Shown here: positions 36,741 through 49,900 of the stretch, in pieces
Position numbering within the stretch: the stretch's first letter is position 1
How the letters are laid out: each line of letters starts with the position of its first letter
NCBI GenBank assembly: GCA_013397115.1
Contig: VWZW01004379.1
Span: 685,121-749,120 of the forward strand
Direction of reading: 5' to 3'
Length of the DNA: 64,000 nucleotides
Origin: Edolisoma coerulescens
Lineage: Eukaryota > Chordata > Aves > Passeriformes > Campephagidae
The notes under the pieces: model-generated
Told to the model about the DNA's origin: nothing
What the model saw: the letters and a program-made list of their open reading frames with translations, nothing else
Database searches by the model: none
Program-made: the position numbers and the translations under genes

Positions 36741-39700
36741 GCACAAGGTGTCCCAGGGAAAAAAACCAACCCAAAACTCCGTGTTTACATTCAGAGCGTG
36801 TGTGTGTTTGGACATGTGGGCAAGCAAAAACCTCTTTCAGCAGGAATACTCTGTGTTCAAGAAATTATTCCATTAAAAACCCAGGATAATGCAAATTATA
36901 TAGTTATAAAAGGACAATCATGGTGGCTGGCAGTTTCAAGGAGCGGATAGTTTGGAAAATTTTAAACAGCTTAAAAGAATGTGTGTCTTTGAAGATACTG
37001 CCTCCAAATGCATTCCAAAACCTATTTCTGGAAATAGGGAGAAATATAATTCCCTCAACATACTCCATGAATTTAGCAGGGAAGCTCCTTTGACAGCCAT
37101 CACTAACTGACAGTCTGAACTGCAGAACGTGAACACAAAACTTAGATATCTGTACTTAGCACAAAAAGTACTTAATGAATGAGAATGAAATGGTTACTCT
37201 GGACTAAAATCCGTTTGTTTTCCAGAGCCAGTGGTTCCCCAGCACCTCCTGTGCAGTTTTGCTCCACAGCTCACACACGTGTCCCATCCACACTGGCTTT
37301 TCCAGCTGTCTGGGAGAGAAAGGAAAAGCAATCATCCCATATGCTGCTGCCTATTAAATAAATGGCCAGTCTTTTGAGTCCTAAAAGGGGATTTTTAGCA
37401 AACAAAAAGAAAAACAAGGCCAACACAGCTTAGACAACAATAGCAACAAATCTCGGTCAAAGGCAAGTGACCCTCGAGCTGCTCTGGGCATACGGAGGTC
37501 TCAGTCCTTTTCAGGGAAAACCCTTCCTCTGCTTCCCATTAGCCTTTGGCTGACTTACTGGGGAGGAAACTGTCCTCATTTGGCCTCTCAGCTGCTTCCT
37601 TCTGCCTTCCAGCACCACCACATTTCCAGCAGAGCTCCTCCACTCCTCGTCCATCACCCCGAACACGCCCACGTGTTCCCTCAGCACTCCAAGCCCTGGG
37701 TGCTCTCAGGATCCTTCCTCGGAGCATCTGCATGGGAAGCAATCCCAACTGCTCAGCTCCTTTTCCATCAGGAAACACGGATTTTGAGAGGGCAAGTGAT
37801 TAAATCTCTCTGCACTGGGCTCACCTCAGGGACCCACCACAGCTACGAGGTGAATTCTTCATTCCCTGCTTTAGTCACCTCGTGCTTGGGTTCTGCCTGC
37901 AGGCAGAAAGGAAGGCAAAAGCAGTAAGAATAAATAAATGAATTAATTAATAGAAGAGGCCTTTTTGTTTTACTGTGGGTAAGTGACTCCCTTGCCATGA
38001 CAATACAACCTAAAGATCCTGGAAAACCCAGTTGGAGTCAAAGCAAGTGCCTGGCAGTCATTGGAGCATCCCAGGTTGGACAAAGGGGCTCAACTTGTCC
38101 TAAAAGTTTAGAAGCTGCTCTTCAAGCAGCTACCAAAAGAAATCACTGGAACTAAGAAGTCCTACCAAGCATCTTAAAACTTTACTACAAGCACCTCTCA
38201 GCAGCAGGACCAGAGCTCTTGTAAAGTCCTTGTAATTTAGTCCAGACACTGAAAATGAACCCGCTTGGATCAAGGAAAGGTTTTTCCTCTCTGACAAAAG
38301 AACAAAGAAATTTCTCCTATAAGCATTCAAACTGTTTTCCACCACAGGATGGAGTAGTTTCGTCTCAGCACTCAAAATGCAGTTGCTAATTTTAAACAGA
38401 TTTTCAATAAGTTCTCCAGTTTTTCTAGGAATTTCCATGTTTAAGACCGATTTTTGGCCACAGACTCTGCAATTCCCACCAGCCCATTTCTACTGCAGGA
38501 AAGGCTCTGCCATCATTTTCCTGGAAGCACCTCCTCCAGGATGCTTATAACTCAACAAGAAGAATATGATCAAGGTTGAAACATGGCAAGCAAGGTTCCA
38601 GCCCAGCAGCAATCCTTATTTATTATATTTGAGATCAAAACTTACAAAATAAATATATTTTCCTTTTGGACTCCTGAGCTACAAACTAAACACGATGTAC
38701 TTTCTCTCTATTTTCCTCATAAAATAAAGAAATAAACTTTATTTTGAACTCTAAAGAAAACCCAAATAATCAAAGAGAACTCCTGAATTCAAGACCTGAG
38801 CGGTGCAAATTAAACAAGTGTTGCAGCACCCTGAACATCAATTTGTATTTGCACATTTCTGCTCCTGGAGAAATGGATTTTGCCAGGTAAGATTTTGAGG
38901 AAAAGGTCTTAGAGAGACAGAATCAGCCTTGGTGTGACAAAAATCCCATTTGGAAGTGAATGGGGATGAGTGAACACAAACATTGTTGGGCCAGCAACTC
39001 CAGAGGTTGTGTTTGTGTATAACTGGATCAGATAAACACCAACATTTTATGGATTTTGAGAGCCACCCCTTGTAATAAGAGACTCATCATTCTTCTTGCC
39101 ATCAACATAAACAGGTGGCACCCCAAGGATTGCTCCCAGCCTGAATTTATTCCCTCAGGATTGCTGAGGGAGCATCAGGCCTGATGAAGGTCCCACATCC
39201 TTACAAACATGACTTTTTCCCTACTTACACCAGCTGATCTAAAAAAAAAGAAATCCTATTTTTCCCAGCCAGTTCTGCCTCTCATGTAACCTTAAACCAC
39301 CACAGCTACAACTCTTGGATTCAGGAAGGTTTGAAAAAGTTTTGTGCAGTATCCTCAATGCTATTCAGGCTAAAAAGCATTTAGAAATGACATTAGGAAT
39401 GGCAGACCCACATCCCACCTCTCATTTTTCCCTGCTGGAAAAAACCTTCTTTAGGGCCATGGCAGGAGGCAGGTGATGAAAGAGATTCTTTCTATAAAAG
39501 CAACAACAGAGCTACAGAATACAACTTTTTAAGTTGTTTTACATACAGGAAACTTTTTTTACAAGTCAACCCACCACAATAACAGCAGTTGCAGGTTCCT
39601 TGGACATTAGAACTATTTTCTAATAACCAGACTCTGTAAGAAAACATACTAATTTCATGGACTTTGAAAAAATAAAGTTATTCTCAGTCTCTGAGCAGGT

Positions 39701-39752
39701 GAAAAACTTGAGATTTGGTGCTCACAACATGCCAGAGCCAGCAGCTGCCAAA

Positions 39753-39833
39753 ATCATGGAGTGGTTTGGGTTGGAAGGGACCTTAGAGCTCATCTCATTC
39801 TACCCCTGCCACAGGCAGGGACACCTCCCACTG
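39753..39833 (-). mobile_element. CR1 LINE 3'-end fragment
   Basis: ATCATGGAGTGGTTTGGGTT, GGAAGGGACCTTAGAGCTCA and CCACAGGCAGGGACACCTCC give the reverse complement of about 80 terminal CR1 bases. Confidence 0.87.
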
Positions 39834-40269
39834 AATTTGAGTAATCAATAGTGCTTTACTCTCAGTAGTGGGCTATCAATTAATTATAGGATCTCTTTTT
39901 GTCAAAAAAATGTGGTTTATACAGCAGAGGTTATAATAACTCCTAACTTTCTCAGCAAAGAGTTTTAAACACCAGAGTTTACATTCACGTGCATGAAGTA
40001 TTAAGAAATCCAGTGTATTAAGTCAGCACTGAATTTATAAATATCAACTTATTTCTTAGTTATGGGACTGTAATTGGTTAAACCCAAGAAGAATCCAAAC
40101 CAAAAGAATGCTCATGGGATCTGTCAATGCAATTCCTCGGAATAAACAATTTTAAGCTGGTTTTAAAACAATTTTAAGCAGGTTTTATTGCTCCTTTGCA
40201 GCCCAGCCCTTCAGTTCCTGGTGTAACACACGTCCCAGACGTGCCAGAGGAATCTTCCCTCCCAGTCAA

Positions 40270-40490
40270 ACATTCCCCCTCCGCCACTGGTGAAAGGCAA
40301 CAAGATCTCTCTTTACAATGCTCGTCTTCCCCGATAAATTTTGCATGAAAACATGTCAGCCAAGCCCAGAGTTTCCTGCTGTCAGGCTGGGAGTGTGATA
40401 AATGTTTAATGAAAACAACACGCCCAGCTCGGTGTCAGACAACAGCGTGCGCGCGGCCCCCTTTGATCCCAACACGCGCTTCCAAGGGGT
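40270..40490. promoter_or_regulatory. Candidate conserved non-coding block with CpG cluster
   Basis: CCGATAAATTTTGCATGAAA, GTGATAAATGTTTAATGAAA and the CpG cluster CAGCGTGCGCGCGGCCCCC lie within 220 unique bases. Two GATAAAT sites are about 65 bases apart. Confidence 0.3.
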
Positions 40491-40910
40491 TCTGGGGGTG
40501 CTCCTCACCACACAACTCCATAACCTATATGCAAATCAGGGGCAATTACCATAAATGACTTCCTACTGCACCGTGTGGGAAGAAGGAAGGGAAAATTAGC
40601 AATGTGCCATGCTCCAGGAGCTTGTCCAGCAGTCTGACTGCTGTCAAACTCTGAGAAGTCCAATATTCCCACTCTACTCCTGATGTTTTCTGCAAACAGT
40701 GAAAAACTCATCAGCAGCCATCAACCACCCATGTCCCATCCACGGGGCACTGAGCATGGAAATCCAACTCCAAGGGATTTGGGGAAATGCCATTGGAAAA
40801 AGGCCCCTAGACAGGGGGACCTCAGCAAAACTTCCAAGACCTGAAGCGTGGAATTCAAAGGAAAAATGGAGATTGTGTTTGAACAATGATCTCCTCAGCT
40901 CTGTAATATT

Positions 40911-41174
40911 GACAGGGCACAGGGAATAGCTGCCCACTGCCAGAGGGCAGGGATGGATGGGAGATTGGGAAGGAATTGTTCCCTGGGAGGGTGGGCAGGC
41001 CCTGGCACAGGTTGTCCAGAGAAGCTGTGACTGCCCCTGGATCCCTGGAAGTGCCCAAGGCCACCTGGAGCACCCTGGTCTATGGAAGGTGTCCCTGCCC
41101 ATGGCAGGAGTTGGAATGAGACTGAATTTAAGGTCTTTCCAACCCAAGCCAAGCCATTCCAGGATTCTGGGATC
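40911..41174 (+). mobile_element. CR1 LINE, 3' part
   Basis: GACAGGGCACAGGGAATAGC, GATTGGGAAGGAATTGTTCC, CTGGGAGGGTGGGCAGGCCC, GGATCCCTGGAAGTGCCCAA and a CCATTCCAGGATTCTGG tail are in sense order. The GGAGCACCCTGGTCTATGGAAGG variant is shared with the copy at 44.6 kb and differs from GGAGCAGCCTGGGACAGTGG in the others, which points to a separate subfamily. Confidence 0.9.
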
Positions 41175-43491
41175 TGTCAAAGTATTTAAGAAGCTGTGAA
41201 AGCATTAATGCCCAAATGTACCAATAACCTTATTAAGGATCAGAAATTAAACCAGTGGTCAGGTTTGATTAATGGCTCACCACTTTTCTCTTAACAACTG
41301 AGAAGCTGCTCTTAATTTATTCCATTAAAAATTGTCAAAATCACTTGGAGAAGTAATCCAAAATTCCACTACTACACCAGCAACAATGAGACCCGTAAAT
41401 CTAGGAAGAGTTATTTAAAACCAACAAGCCTTTAGTAGCTTCCCCCCCCAGTTTTACAGTGAACAAGGAGCCTTGTGAAAAACACATCTCAGAACAACAG
41501 AATTTGCATGTTTTAAAGCTGATCAAGACTTGAAACATCAAAATTCAACAGCACACCCAACCAGGTCAATGAAGACACGTATGCAGGTTGTTTTAAAACA
41601 AGTGAATTTCAAAAAGCATAAATAAAAGATGAATGTAATGCTTTGATTAGTGAAAAAAACAACTCAGTGGAAAAACATTGTAGTATCACAAAACCCCTCA
41701 CTTTTGCAGACTTGGACAGCTGAAGACTTCCTGCATGTAGATGCTGCTGGTCTAAATGTGGGATTTGGGAGTGGAGGAAACTCCATGGAGCTGCCATGAG
41801 CTCCCAGCCCACATTCCAAGCAGCTGTTGCCATTATTTCCCTCCATAATGGCTGGAAAAGTAGAACACCCCTTAAAACATTTCAGGATGTAAGAGGAGAG
41901 GAGTTGAGCTGCAGCACAGCCCATCCATGAACAGCTGATACTTAAACAGCCAAGAAATTCAGTGCTCAATGTTAAAGAATCATCACTGAAATGGGGAATG
42001 CCAAGGGACAATGCCCAGAATACTGTTTTTAAAATAATTTTAATTTTTGACTTTTGAAATCTCTCTTGAGATGTTTACTGTGACAAGATCTCCCTTGAAA
42101 GAACCTAAAGTTGCCTCCAAAAAAACTCCAAGCACAGGCCTTTCCCCCTCACAGGAACAAACACACCCAAGCCAAGCACAGGACAGAAAATCATCATTAG
42201 GGTTTACAGGAGCCACAAACAAATTTGCTGCTTAATTAGTGAAAAAAAAATGCATTTTGATTCTGTGCTTTAGAGGAGCAGCAAAGCCCCAAACACACAA
42301 CAACTCTCAGATAAGCTGCAGTGCTGCCAAGCTGAAATACCTCCTTTTATGCAAAGTTAAACTATAAAGTCATGCAGCCCCTGAGAATTTATGTTCCATC
42401 TTCCCACAATCTGGCTTCAGGCTGATCTTCATTATGGCCCTAAAGCAGCTATTTTGAATAAATACATTCCAAACAGCCATGAATTTAAACTGGGAACTAG
42501 ACCTGGTCCTTGAGGTGCCTTTGAGGAAGGATCTGCTCCAAATACTGAGGTCACAGCACTGTTTCCACTACAGATTCCCCGATGCTGGAGGTTCTAGAAG
42601 GGCTCTGCAGAATAATGAGACTTTCAGTGCTGGTCTACACACTGAGTCTAGAAATTGATCTGCTTGGAGAGTCCAAACTGGATCCAGCTTCACCAGGAAT
42701 TTTCTGCTGCTACAGGGAACACAGGGAAAATTCCAGAAGCCAACAGGAGCCCACATGTGGGTGGAAGATGCTGCTCTACAAATTCCCCAGGAGCATTTCT
42801 CAGTGGGAATCCACCCATGGGAAGTTCATGAAGTGACACCCCAGTGTTTTCTTGTTCAGAAGGGACCAGATAAACAGGGAAAAGACAAACACCCCAGTAA
42901 AGGCTGCTCGAGAGCCCGATGCATAAAGCAGAGGGAATTACATCAATTGCCTTTCCTGAAATCAACAATCCCAGTTATTCCAAGCAGGAATCTGCTGACA
43001 GTAGGTTCTCAAAGATTCCCATCGTTCACCCAGAGCAAGGCTTGTGCCAAAACTGCGTTTCTGAGCCTCAGCTGAAGCCCAGGAGGAACTTCTGCCGCTG
43101 GGAGGAGGTGTAGGTATGTGTGAACAGTGAAATCCATCTTCTCCTAGCAAACAGTTCTCACACTTTTCAATATTCCTCATTTTTCCCTTAAATTGTGGCT
43201 ATTATATATGGGAAGAACATTTATATTAACATATTGCAGAAAGCTCTTTAGCCCACCTGAAACCAAGGAGGGGAGAAAGGGCTGAAAATTAAACCATCAC
43301 TTGGTGTGAAATGTTGCCAACACTGCAGAACTGTAAAATCCTAAAAACCCCACTATTCAAACATTTTGAATAATTCCCACTTAGCTTATATTAAATACAA
43401 TTGAAGCTCAAGGAAAATGATCACAAAACCAAAAAGACACCGAGTTGTTGCCTGGTTTTGCTCCCGTTCCGTCATTCCTCGTTTCACTTAC

Positions 43492-43656
43492 CCGACCTTG
43501 GCGCCGTAAATCTCTTTCTCCTTCCCTTTGCCCTTCTCCTTGGCCTTGTCCTTGTCCCGGCCCTTGCGGCGCTCCCGGGATCCGCTGGGGGTTCTCCTGT
43601 GGCCGGACCTCTCGCTGCTGCGGCTGTAGGAACGCTGCCGGCCCCGGGACCTGGAC
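43492..43656 (-). CDS. RSRC1: RSRC1 internal exon: end of RS domain and basic/acidic linker
   Basis: This exon is 165 bp: one base completing a codon, 54 whole codons, and two bases left over. On the minus strand the acceptor is GTTTGTGCAG and the donor is GG|GTAAGTGAAA. It encodes RS-rich sequence (SRSRGRQRSYSRSSERS), then HRRT, then ERRKGRDKDKAKEKGKGKEKE and a tail ending IYGAKVG. The conserved SRSSERS and RRKGRDK blocks identify RSRC1. RS dipeptides mediate protein-protein contacts between splicing factors and are phosphorylation targets. A mid-exon PSGSRERR replaces what I recall as a more RS-rich mammalian stretch, so this copy has fewer RS dipeptides here. The exon is strikingly GC- and CpG-rich against its AT-rich flanks. 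The acceptor's pyrimidine tract is interrupted by G runs, so it looks weak. A second AG six bases inside the exon (GTCCAG) is an in-frame alternative start. Confidence 0.9.
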
Positions 43657-44560
43657 CTGCACAAACCCCACAGCATCAGAACCCGCCCCGCGGCCCTTTC
43701 TCACCCGCACCGCACCGCGGGCTTGTGAGATTCCGTTATTTAATTTCCATATAATACACTGCATAAATAGTGTGTTTATTAATGCAACACATCTACCCAT
43801 TTAATACCTCTACACTGACAATTCGGCAAAAGAAGTGAAAAAGGAAATATTGCTCCTACCCTGAAAAGAGATGCAAAAGAGCTTAAAACACACAACATAG
43901 GGTTCATCCATCAAAGTAATCCTGGATGTATTGGGGAAGGAAAGGAAGGAAATTTTTCCTTCAGCATTAAGCTTTAAATTCCTGAGTTCTGACAGTTCAG
44001 CGTGGAAAATAATTAAAGAATTCGGCTGCTACTAAATGCTTGTATTTACACACTAAATGTGTTATCACCAATAATGATGTTCCAACAAAATCCAGAAAAA
44101 CCAACAGTGCTGTGGCCAAACCAACCTCTCAATGTTTGGATTTGGTCACCCTAAAGGTATTTTGGCAAAAAACATGTAAATATTCCAACTCTGCAGGTCC
44201 AATAATGCAAAAACTGCACACAGGGAGGTTGTGGATGTATTTGGGGTTTGGTTACTACTACTGCTCGTAACTTTGGTTACTAAGTTGAGTTCCTACATGG
44301 ATAAAGGGTACCCCATTCTCAATCCTGTTATCCATTCCTCTGCAATAAATTCATGTTGTTCCTGATATACTTGAAGGAAAAAAAGATCAAGAAGTATTAG
44401 GACTGGTTCTCTGTGTGTCCAAAATGCCTTCACTATTCCTGAATTTCTTGTCGAAGATTTTCTAAACTTTATTTAATAATTTATCACGGATCAATGGTAC
44501 CTGAGTAGACAAGAGATATTTAGGAAAAAACAGGTCAAGTTTTCCTTGGTTTCTCTCACC

Positions 44561-44670
44561 TGAGCACCCTGGCCTATGGAATGTGTCCCTTTCCAGGGGA
44601 GGGACTGGAATGAGATGGGCTTTAAGGTCCCTCCCAACCCAAACCATCCCATGATTCTGCAATTCCATGA
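44561..44670 (+). mobile_element. CR1 LINE 3'-end fragment
   Basis: TGAGCACCCTGGCCTATGGA, ATGTGTCCCTTTCCAGGGGA, GGGCTTTAAGGTCCCTCCCA and CCCATGATTCTGCAATTCCA are the sense-orientation tail. It carries the same CACCCTGG(T/C)CTATGGA variant as the 40.9-kb copy. Confidence 0.88.
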
Positions 44671-45680
44671 TCCCCATCAAAGTTCTGATGGCACCTCACG
44701 GAAAAGTTTCATGAAGGACTGAGACAAATGGGGAAATTTTAAAAACAGTATAAGAAGTTCCTTTAGCACCTCTTGGAGTGTGAAACTCCCAAGGCCTTTA
44801 GAAGCCAAATCACACAGAAAAAATCCCTCCTTTTATAAAGCAACAACTGCTTAATAAAACTCAACAATAGACTAAGCAAAAGAAAATCCTACATCCAGAT
44901 GAGGCTATAAATTACATTTCTGGAATTTGGCCAGCACATGGGAGTTCAGGTCCCTATTCCTGCCAGGAGCAGCTCCAGAGGTCAGAGCTGGGTTCCTGTT
45001 TCAGCAGCTGGTACCTTCAGCAGCTCTCCCGTACTGGTCACTCTATTAACACTGATAAATAGCTCAAATTACCCCTGCAGTGCTGCATTATTAACTAGAG
45101 AACATTTGCTGCCTCAAAATGGGTATTTAGTGTGTCATCACAAATGTGGAAGTGCCCATCCATCCCTCGTTACTCCTCCGGCAGAGGAAGTTTTGACTTG
45201 AGAGAGCATTCTGGATATTAAATCTCTGTTCTGGTTGGCACAGAGACACTGCACAAGCATCATGATGAGGCAGCACTGCCCTAAATCCACTGTTCCCAGG
45301 TAACCCTGATTTCTCAGAACTCTGCAGGTCAGATAAGTCCAAACCAGAAAAAAAAAACCCCAAACAAAAAAACACACAACATCCTGTAGCAACATAAATC
45401 ACCTTTAATTGATGCAAGGCCTCCCCTCACTGAAGGGCACAGTCTTCCCAGCAGGAATAACTGAGGAATTTCAAACATTTATTGCTACAGAACTTCAGTT
45501 CCTCAGCTCAAATCTGAAGTCGAGTTCACATCTACCTTTTGCAGGTGCAAATAACAAATTCAGCTCAGGTAGGCTGGATGCTCAATTCCTGGATTTCTGC
45601 TCATGCCCACGTCTATGCAGAACTGGTGGCAGGTGACATTTATATACAGGAAACAGCTTTTAAAAATTACAAGTAGCTTC

Positions 45681-45840
45681 CCTGGGCACCCTGTGCCAGT
45701 GTCCCACCACCCTCACAGGGAAGAATTTCTTCCCAATATCCCAGCTAAACCTCCCCTCCATCAGCTTTAGGTCATTCCCAGTTGTCCCATCGCTCTATGC
45801 CCTGGGAAAAGTCCCTCTTTGCCCTTCTTGTGAGCTGCCT
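45681..45840 (-). mobile_element. CR1 LINE internal 3' fragment
   Basis: CTGGGCACCCTGTGCCAGTG, CACCCTCACAGGGAAGAATT, TCTTCCCAATATCCCAGCTA and GTTGTCCCATCGCTCTATGC match the reverse complement of the CR1 section upstream of the GGATCCCTGG block. The terminal part is missing at the left. Confidence 0.82.
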
Positions 45841-46399
45841 TTAATTCCCGTTAAAGTATCTTGCAAGATCTACAGGACGGGAAATAAAGATAAAACTTCC
45901 TGAAATGGAGCTCCCAAAAGTCATCTGTGTCCCCAACTCATCACTAAACCAGAACAAAAGTCCACAGATCTGGCAGAGAAGACAGATTTTCTATTTTATC
46001 TGCTGTTGAAAAATAACAAGAATCACAATTAGTCCTATTAAAGCAAGACCCCAAATGCACAAATTATGGAACTACTGGAGGAAAAAAAACAAAAAATGAA
46101 GCTGGAGGGGAGATTTCCAGCAAGGATCCCCTTCCCCCCAAACGACACCCAAAACACCCACCCACCATGCCAAAGGTTAAGTCATTTAGTCAAGTTCAAA
46201 GATCTTCAAAGAGTTCTTAGATCCAGATAAGCCCATATGTTCCCAAAATTCTGTGAAAAGCCATTACTTTCCAATCTGCTTTTCATGTCTAAGTTACAGA
46301 ACACACAGATGCTTGGCATCACTCAGGATCCCTAAATTCTCACACCAGATAATCAAGGCTCACCAATGACTTCCCCATCTCAAACCCTAAGAAATGGCT

Positions 46400-46920
46400 T
46401 TATTCCATCAGCACTCGGGCCGCTTGTAAAAATTGAAAGTCTCCATAAAAGCCCATTCAGTTACTGCACAATAAGTGTTAATTTGCTAATTTCTTCACAG
46501 GTAATCAATTAAAATGTAAAATATTGGATAAAATTAGTTGCACTAAATTTAACAGCTGCTCCATAAGCATAATTAGTTTCACAAGGGCCATATGTATTCT
46601 GAGCAGAGACCGAGTTGAAACAAATAAGCGGATTTTAAAACAAGTTTGAGGAAATCTGCATTTAATTAGCAGGTGGGCACTACAACTGCATAATGTTTTT
46701 ATACATTTATATTTATGAAGTGACAGAAGATCTAAAGGCTTTTTAAAATGGCGTTTATTGTTTGAATGGGAACTGTTTTGCTGCATGCTAAAGTGATTTA
46801 AATCCTTATAGCCCCGCTTTGAAAAAATCATAAATGGTGAAAGAAAACATGTGGAAAACTGTAAAACTAGAAAGAATTTGCGACAAAAAGCAGAGCCACA
46901 TACCATAACCAAAAGGAAAC
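46400..46920. promoter_or_regulatory. Candidate enhancer (conserved non-coding block)
   Basis: AT-rich unique sequence packed with homeodomain cores: GTGTTAATTTGCTAATTTC, GGTAATCAATTAAAATG, AGCATAATTAGTTTCAC and GCATTTAATTAGCAGG. CAATAAACGCC-like and GCATGCTAAAG motifs are nearby. No repeat or exon signal. Confidence 0.38.
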
Positions 46921-49900
46921 TACACTTAATTAAATGTACACTACATCTGGAATATCAGCCTAATAAAACGTGCAACTATTAATTTTCATTGTTCTAAAGG
47001 AAATGAGGTCAGTGGCGTTTAGTATTTCCCCAATTATATTGCACTAAAGCACTGAACTCTATCTTACAGGTCCAATCTAATCTCTTCAAAAGGTTACAAC
47101 TGCAAAAGAGAGACTTTTTTAAATGGAAAGAGGAATTAGAGCCCAAAACCAAGACAGGGCTTGTTTTCTTCTCTTTGAGCTCTTCCAGTGCAGGTCAACT
47201 TTTGCAAAAATAATCTTTTTTATTGGCAAACAGCAACCCCCACTCCAAAGAACGGTGCTGAGATGTCAACTTCTCCCCTGGAATTCTTCTAAGCATCTCT
47301 CACCTGACACAAGCCTTATTAGATTATTTTTAGCTCAACGGCCACAAACAAAAGCCAACAAATTCAGGGCTCTTTAATTCCTCAGCCATAAATCCGAAGG
47401 CTGGGCCAGAACAATGGAACAACTGCACTGCATCAAGCCTGGGCGTTCAGATTGGTAATAAAGCCAGAGTGCAAACACACAAGTAATTGCAGCAAAATGC
47501 CATGTTCTCTTTCAAAGCATATTAAGAGAAAGTTCCTTGTTTAACTCAACTTCACCAGCAGGAAAAAAATCATGGTACAAGTTATTGGAAAGGTAAAATA
47601 ATTTCAGGTATCAATTGCAGTCATTCAGACTGCAGAAATTATTAAATATATTTTTTTTTTTAATGCAAATTTGGCTGCCTCTATAAAACATTTCAGGTCA
47701 TTATTAGTTTGCAATTTTAAAATGCATGTATTTGAGGAAGTTAAATATAGGTAATGTGTATGATAATACTTTTTTTAAAAATTTACTGTTAAATATAAGG
47801 TGAGTGATAACAAAACTAGGCAGCAGCAGAGTCAGAGTTGAAACCTGAAATGAGACTGATGCTGAGAGGGAAAAATTGTTTCAAACCAGCAGTTTGGACA
47901 GTTGGTAAGTGACAAAATATATGTCAGAAGAAGGGAATATTTAGTATTTTTAAAAATATCATCCACAGTGCCAGAGAAAAGCAGGATGAAATAAAAACAA
48001 GAACTGGGATAACCAAGAACTTTGCAGAGCTGAGGAAACTGATTCGGCAAACACCGGCACCAACTCAGCCCAGCAATGCTGCACCTATAAATGATGGTAA
48101 TCACATTATCAAACATTTGAGGAGGCAAAATTCCCATAAACTATAATTCTGAAGAGATGTTATCTTGGAAAGGCAGCATGGAGAGCACAGGAACGCCACT
48201 GGAGAGGAGAACCCATGGATGAGACATTCCTGGAGTTCTCAGGCAGTTGGTTTGATACAAATCGAGCTCTCCTCACTACAGCCTCCTGCCCTGCCTGTTC
48301 TGAATTCCCAGGGGGGTGAAGGTGCCTCCTCTGCCACAATGCCCTGATTATCCCACAGAGTCCTTGGGAAGACTCCACACCCTGAGCCGCCGGCCCAGCA
48401 CGCCCCGGTCACCACCAAGGTGCTGGAAAACCCACGGGAGATCAGAACTGGGGGAGAAGAACTGACCCCAGAAACACTTTGAGTTCCCGAATCTGAGCTG
48501 TGGCGCCAGCAGGGCTGTGCTCAGAACCTGCTTCTCATGGAATTCAGGCCCAACTTCTTGCCTGAGGAATGAGCGATGGAAGAGAAGCCAGCCAGGCCCT
48601 GCCAGCTGTAGGAGCACCTCAGTGAACACTTCAGGCCAAACCAAACCCAAAAACAGACTTTACTAAGTGTTACCTGAGAGATAAATCAGGGATTAAACTG
48701 CTGGTGACCACCCAGGGAGATAAACCATTTGCTTCTCTTGTCAATCTGTGTGAAGACTCCTTGCTAAGGTTCAACCTCAAATTAAGATCAGCGGATAAGA
48801 ACACATCTGGTTTTACCTCACATGGATTTCTCCCACATCTTCTTAGAGTGTATCCCAAAGCAGGACCTTTTTTCTAACCCTTTATTCCTGTAGCCATGTC
48901 ATGATTGAGCAGAAAAAACCTGGAATCTAATCCCAATAATCTTTAGGGAATAAAATACTAAAGAAACAGAAGTTAATACAGAAATCGGTACATTGTCCTG
49001 GCTGTTAAATAAACAGCCAAAAGTCCCTCCCATTCCTTGTCCTTTCTCATTCAAAGCAGTCTTGGAGTTCAAGGGCATAAACCCCACACACACTAAATAA
49101 ATGTGTGCAGTACTCAGCTGCAGGTACGTTAGACAGAAACTTCCATATAAATCCAAAGTTAAGGTTGATAAGGGAAGCAATTATTATTCCAATAACCTGA
49201 AAACAGAACAAAAAAAGACTCAAATGAGTTGAGAACACCCAACTTGTCTTCTGGTCACACAAGAAGTTTAAACCACGAAGTGAGGCAAAAGCAAAACAGT
49301 TGTTAATTTGCCACACAAAGACCCCAGCAAGACAATTCCTTCTCCTCCCAACCAAATCCCAGAACTGTCACTGCTTAGGCTGAGGAAAAAGCCACCAGGA
49401 AAAAATGGGCTGAATGAAAGTTTAAAAGGTGCAATCCTGGAGGAAAGACATTTTACATCTTCTCCAAAAAAATGGGAAAACTTGGATTCCACAGGAACAA
49501 ATGAGTAACATATCCTATTAGCAAGCAGATCCATCAGACCCTGTAATTAATTGATACAAACACGTGGAGTTAGTCCATTCTCGATACAGCTGGAATCTAT
49601 TTGGAAAAACAAAGGTCCAGCTCTCTTCCAGGACTCAGGATAAACACACCAGGTTATTCCTTTCTGCCTGGTGCAGGCATCAGTGACTCTGCATCTGCCC
49701 TGCCAGGAGAACCTGGACGGATCCCAGAGCCATGGAAAAGGCTCCAATTCATTTTCCAGATGGAATCACGACCCAGGTAATTATTTGTTGTAAATTTGAC
49801 AACACCTCTGATATTATGGTAAAATGTAAAGGGACAGACAGGAGAGATTTTCAGGTTGAGATTTTCCACTCCCCTTGAGCCTCAGCTCGAATTAATTACA

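Larger units (their letters stand above)
20879..43491 (-). other. RSRC1: RSRC1 intron, 22.6 kb
   Basis: This is a complete intron running from GTAAGTGAAA at 43491 to TTCTCTTACAG ending at 20879 on the minus strand. It holds many CR1 fragments, a tandem 81-bp duplication (24925-25084), an AT-rich low-complexity block (22986-23225), a T21 run (26606-26626) and several candidate conserved non-coding blocks. The stretches at 37.1-39.7 kb and 41.2-43.4 kb show only unique AT-rich sequence, with no exon that I can defend. Confidence 0.8.

Noticed and set aside
43445..43804. Plus-strand frames over the RS exon
   Set aside because: They are shadows of the GC-rich RSRC1 exon on the minus strand, whose splice sites and peptide match the family.
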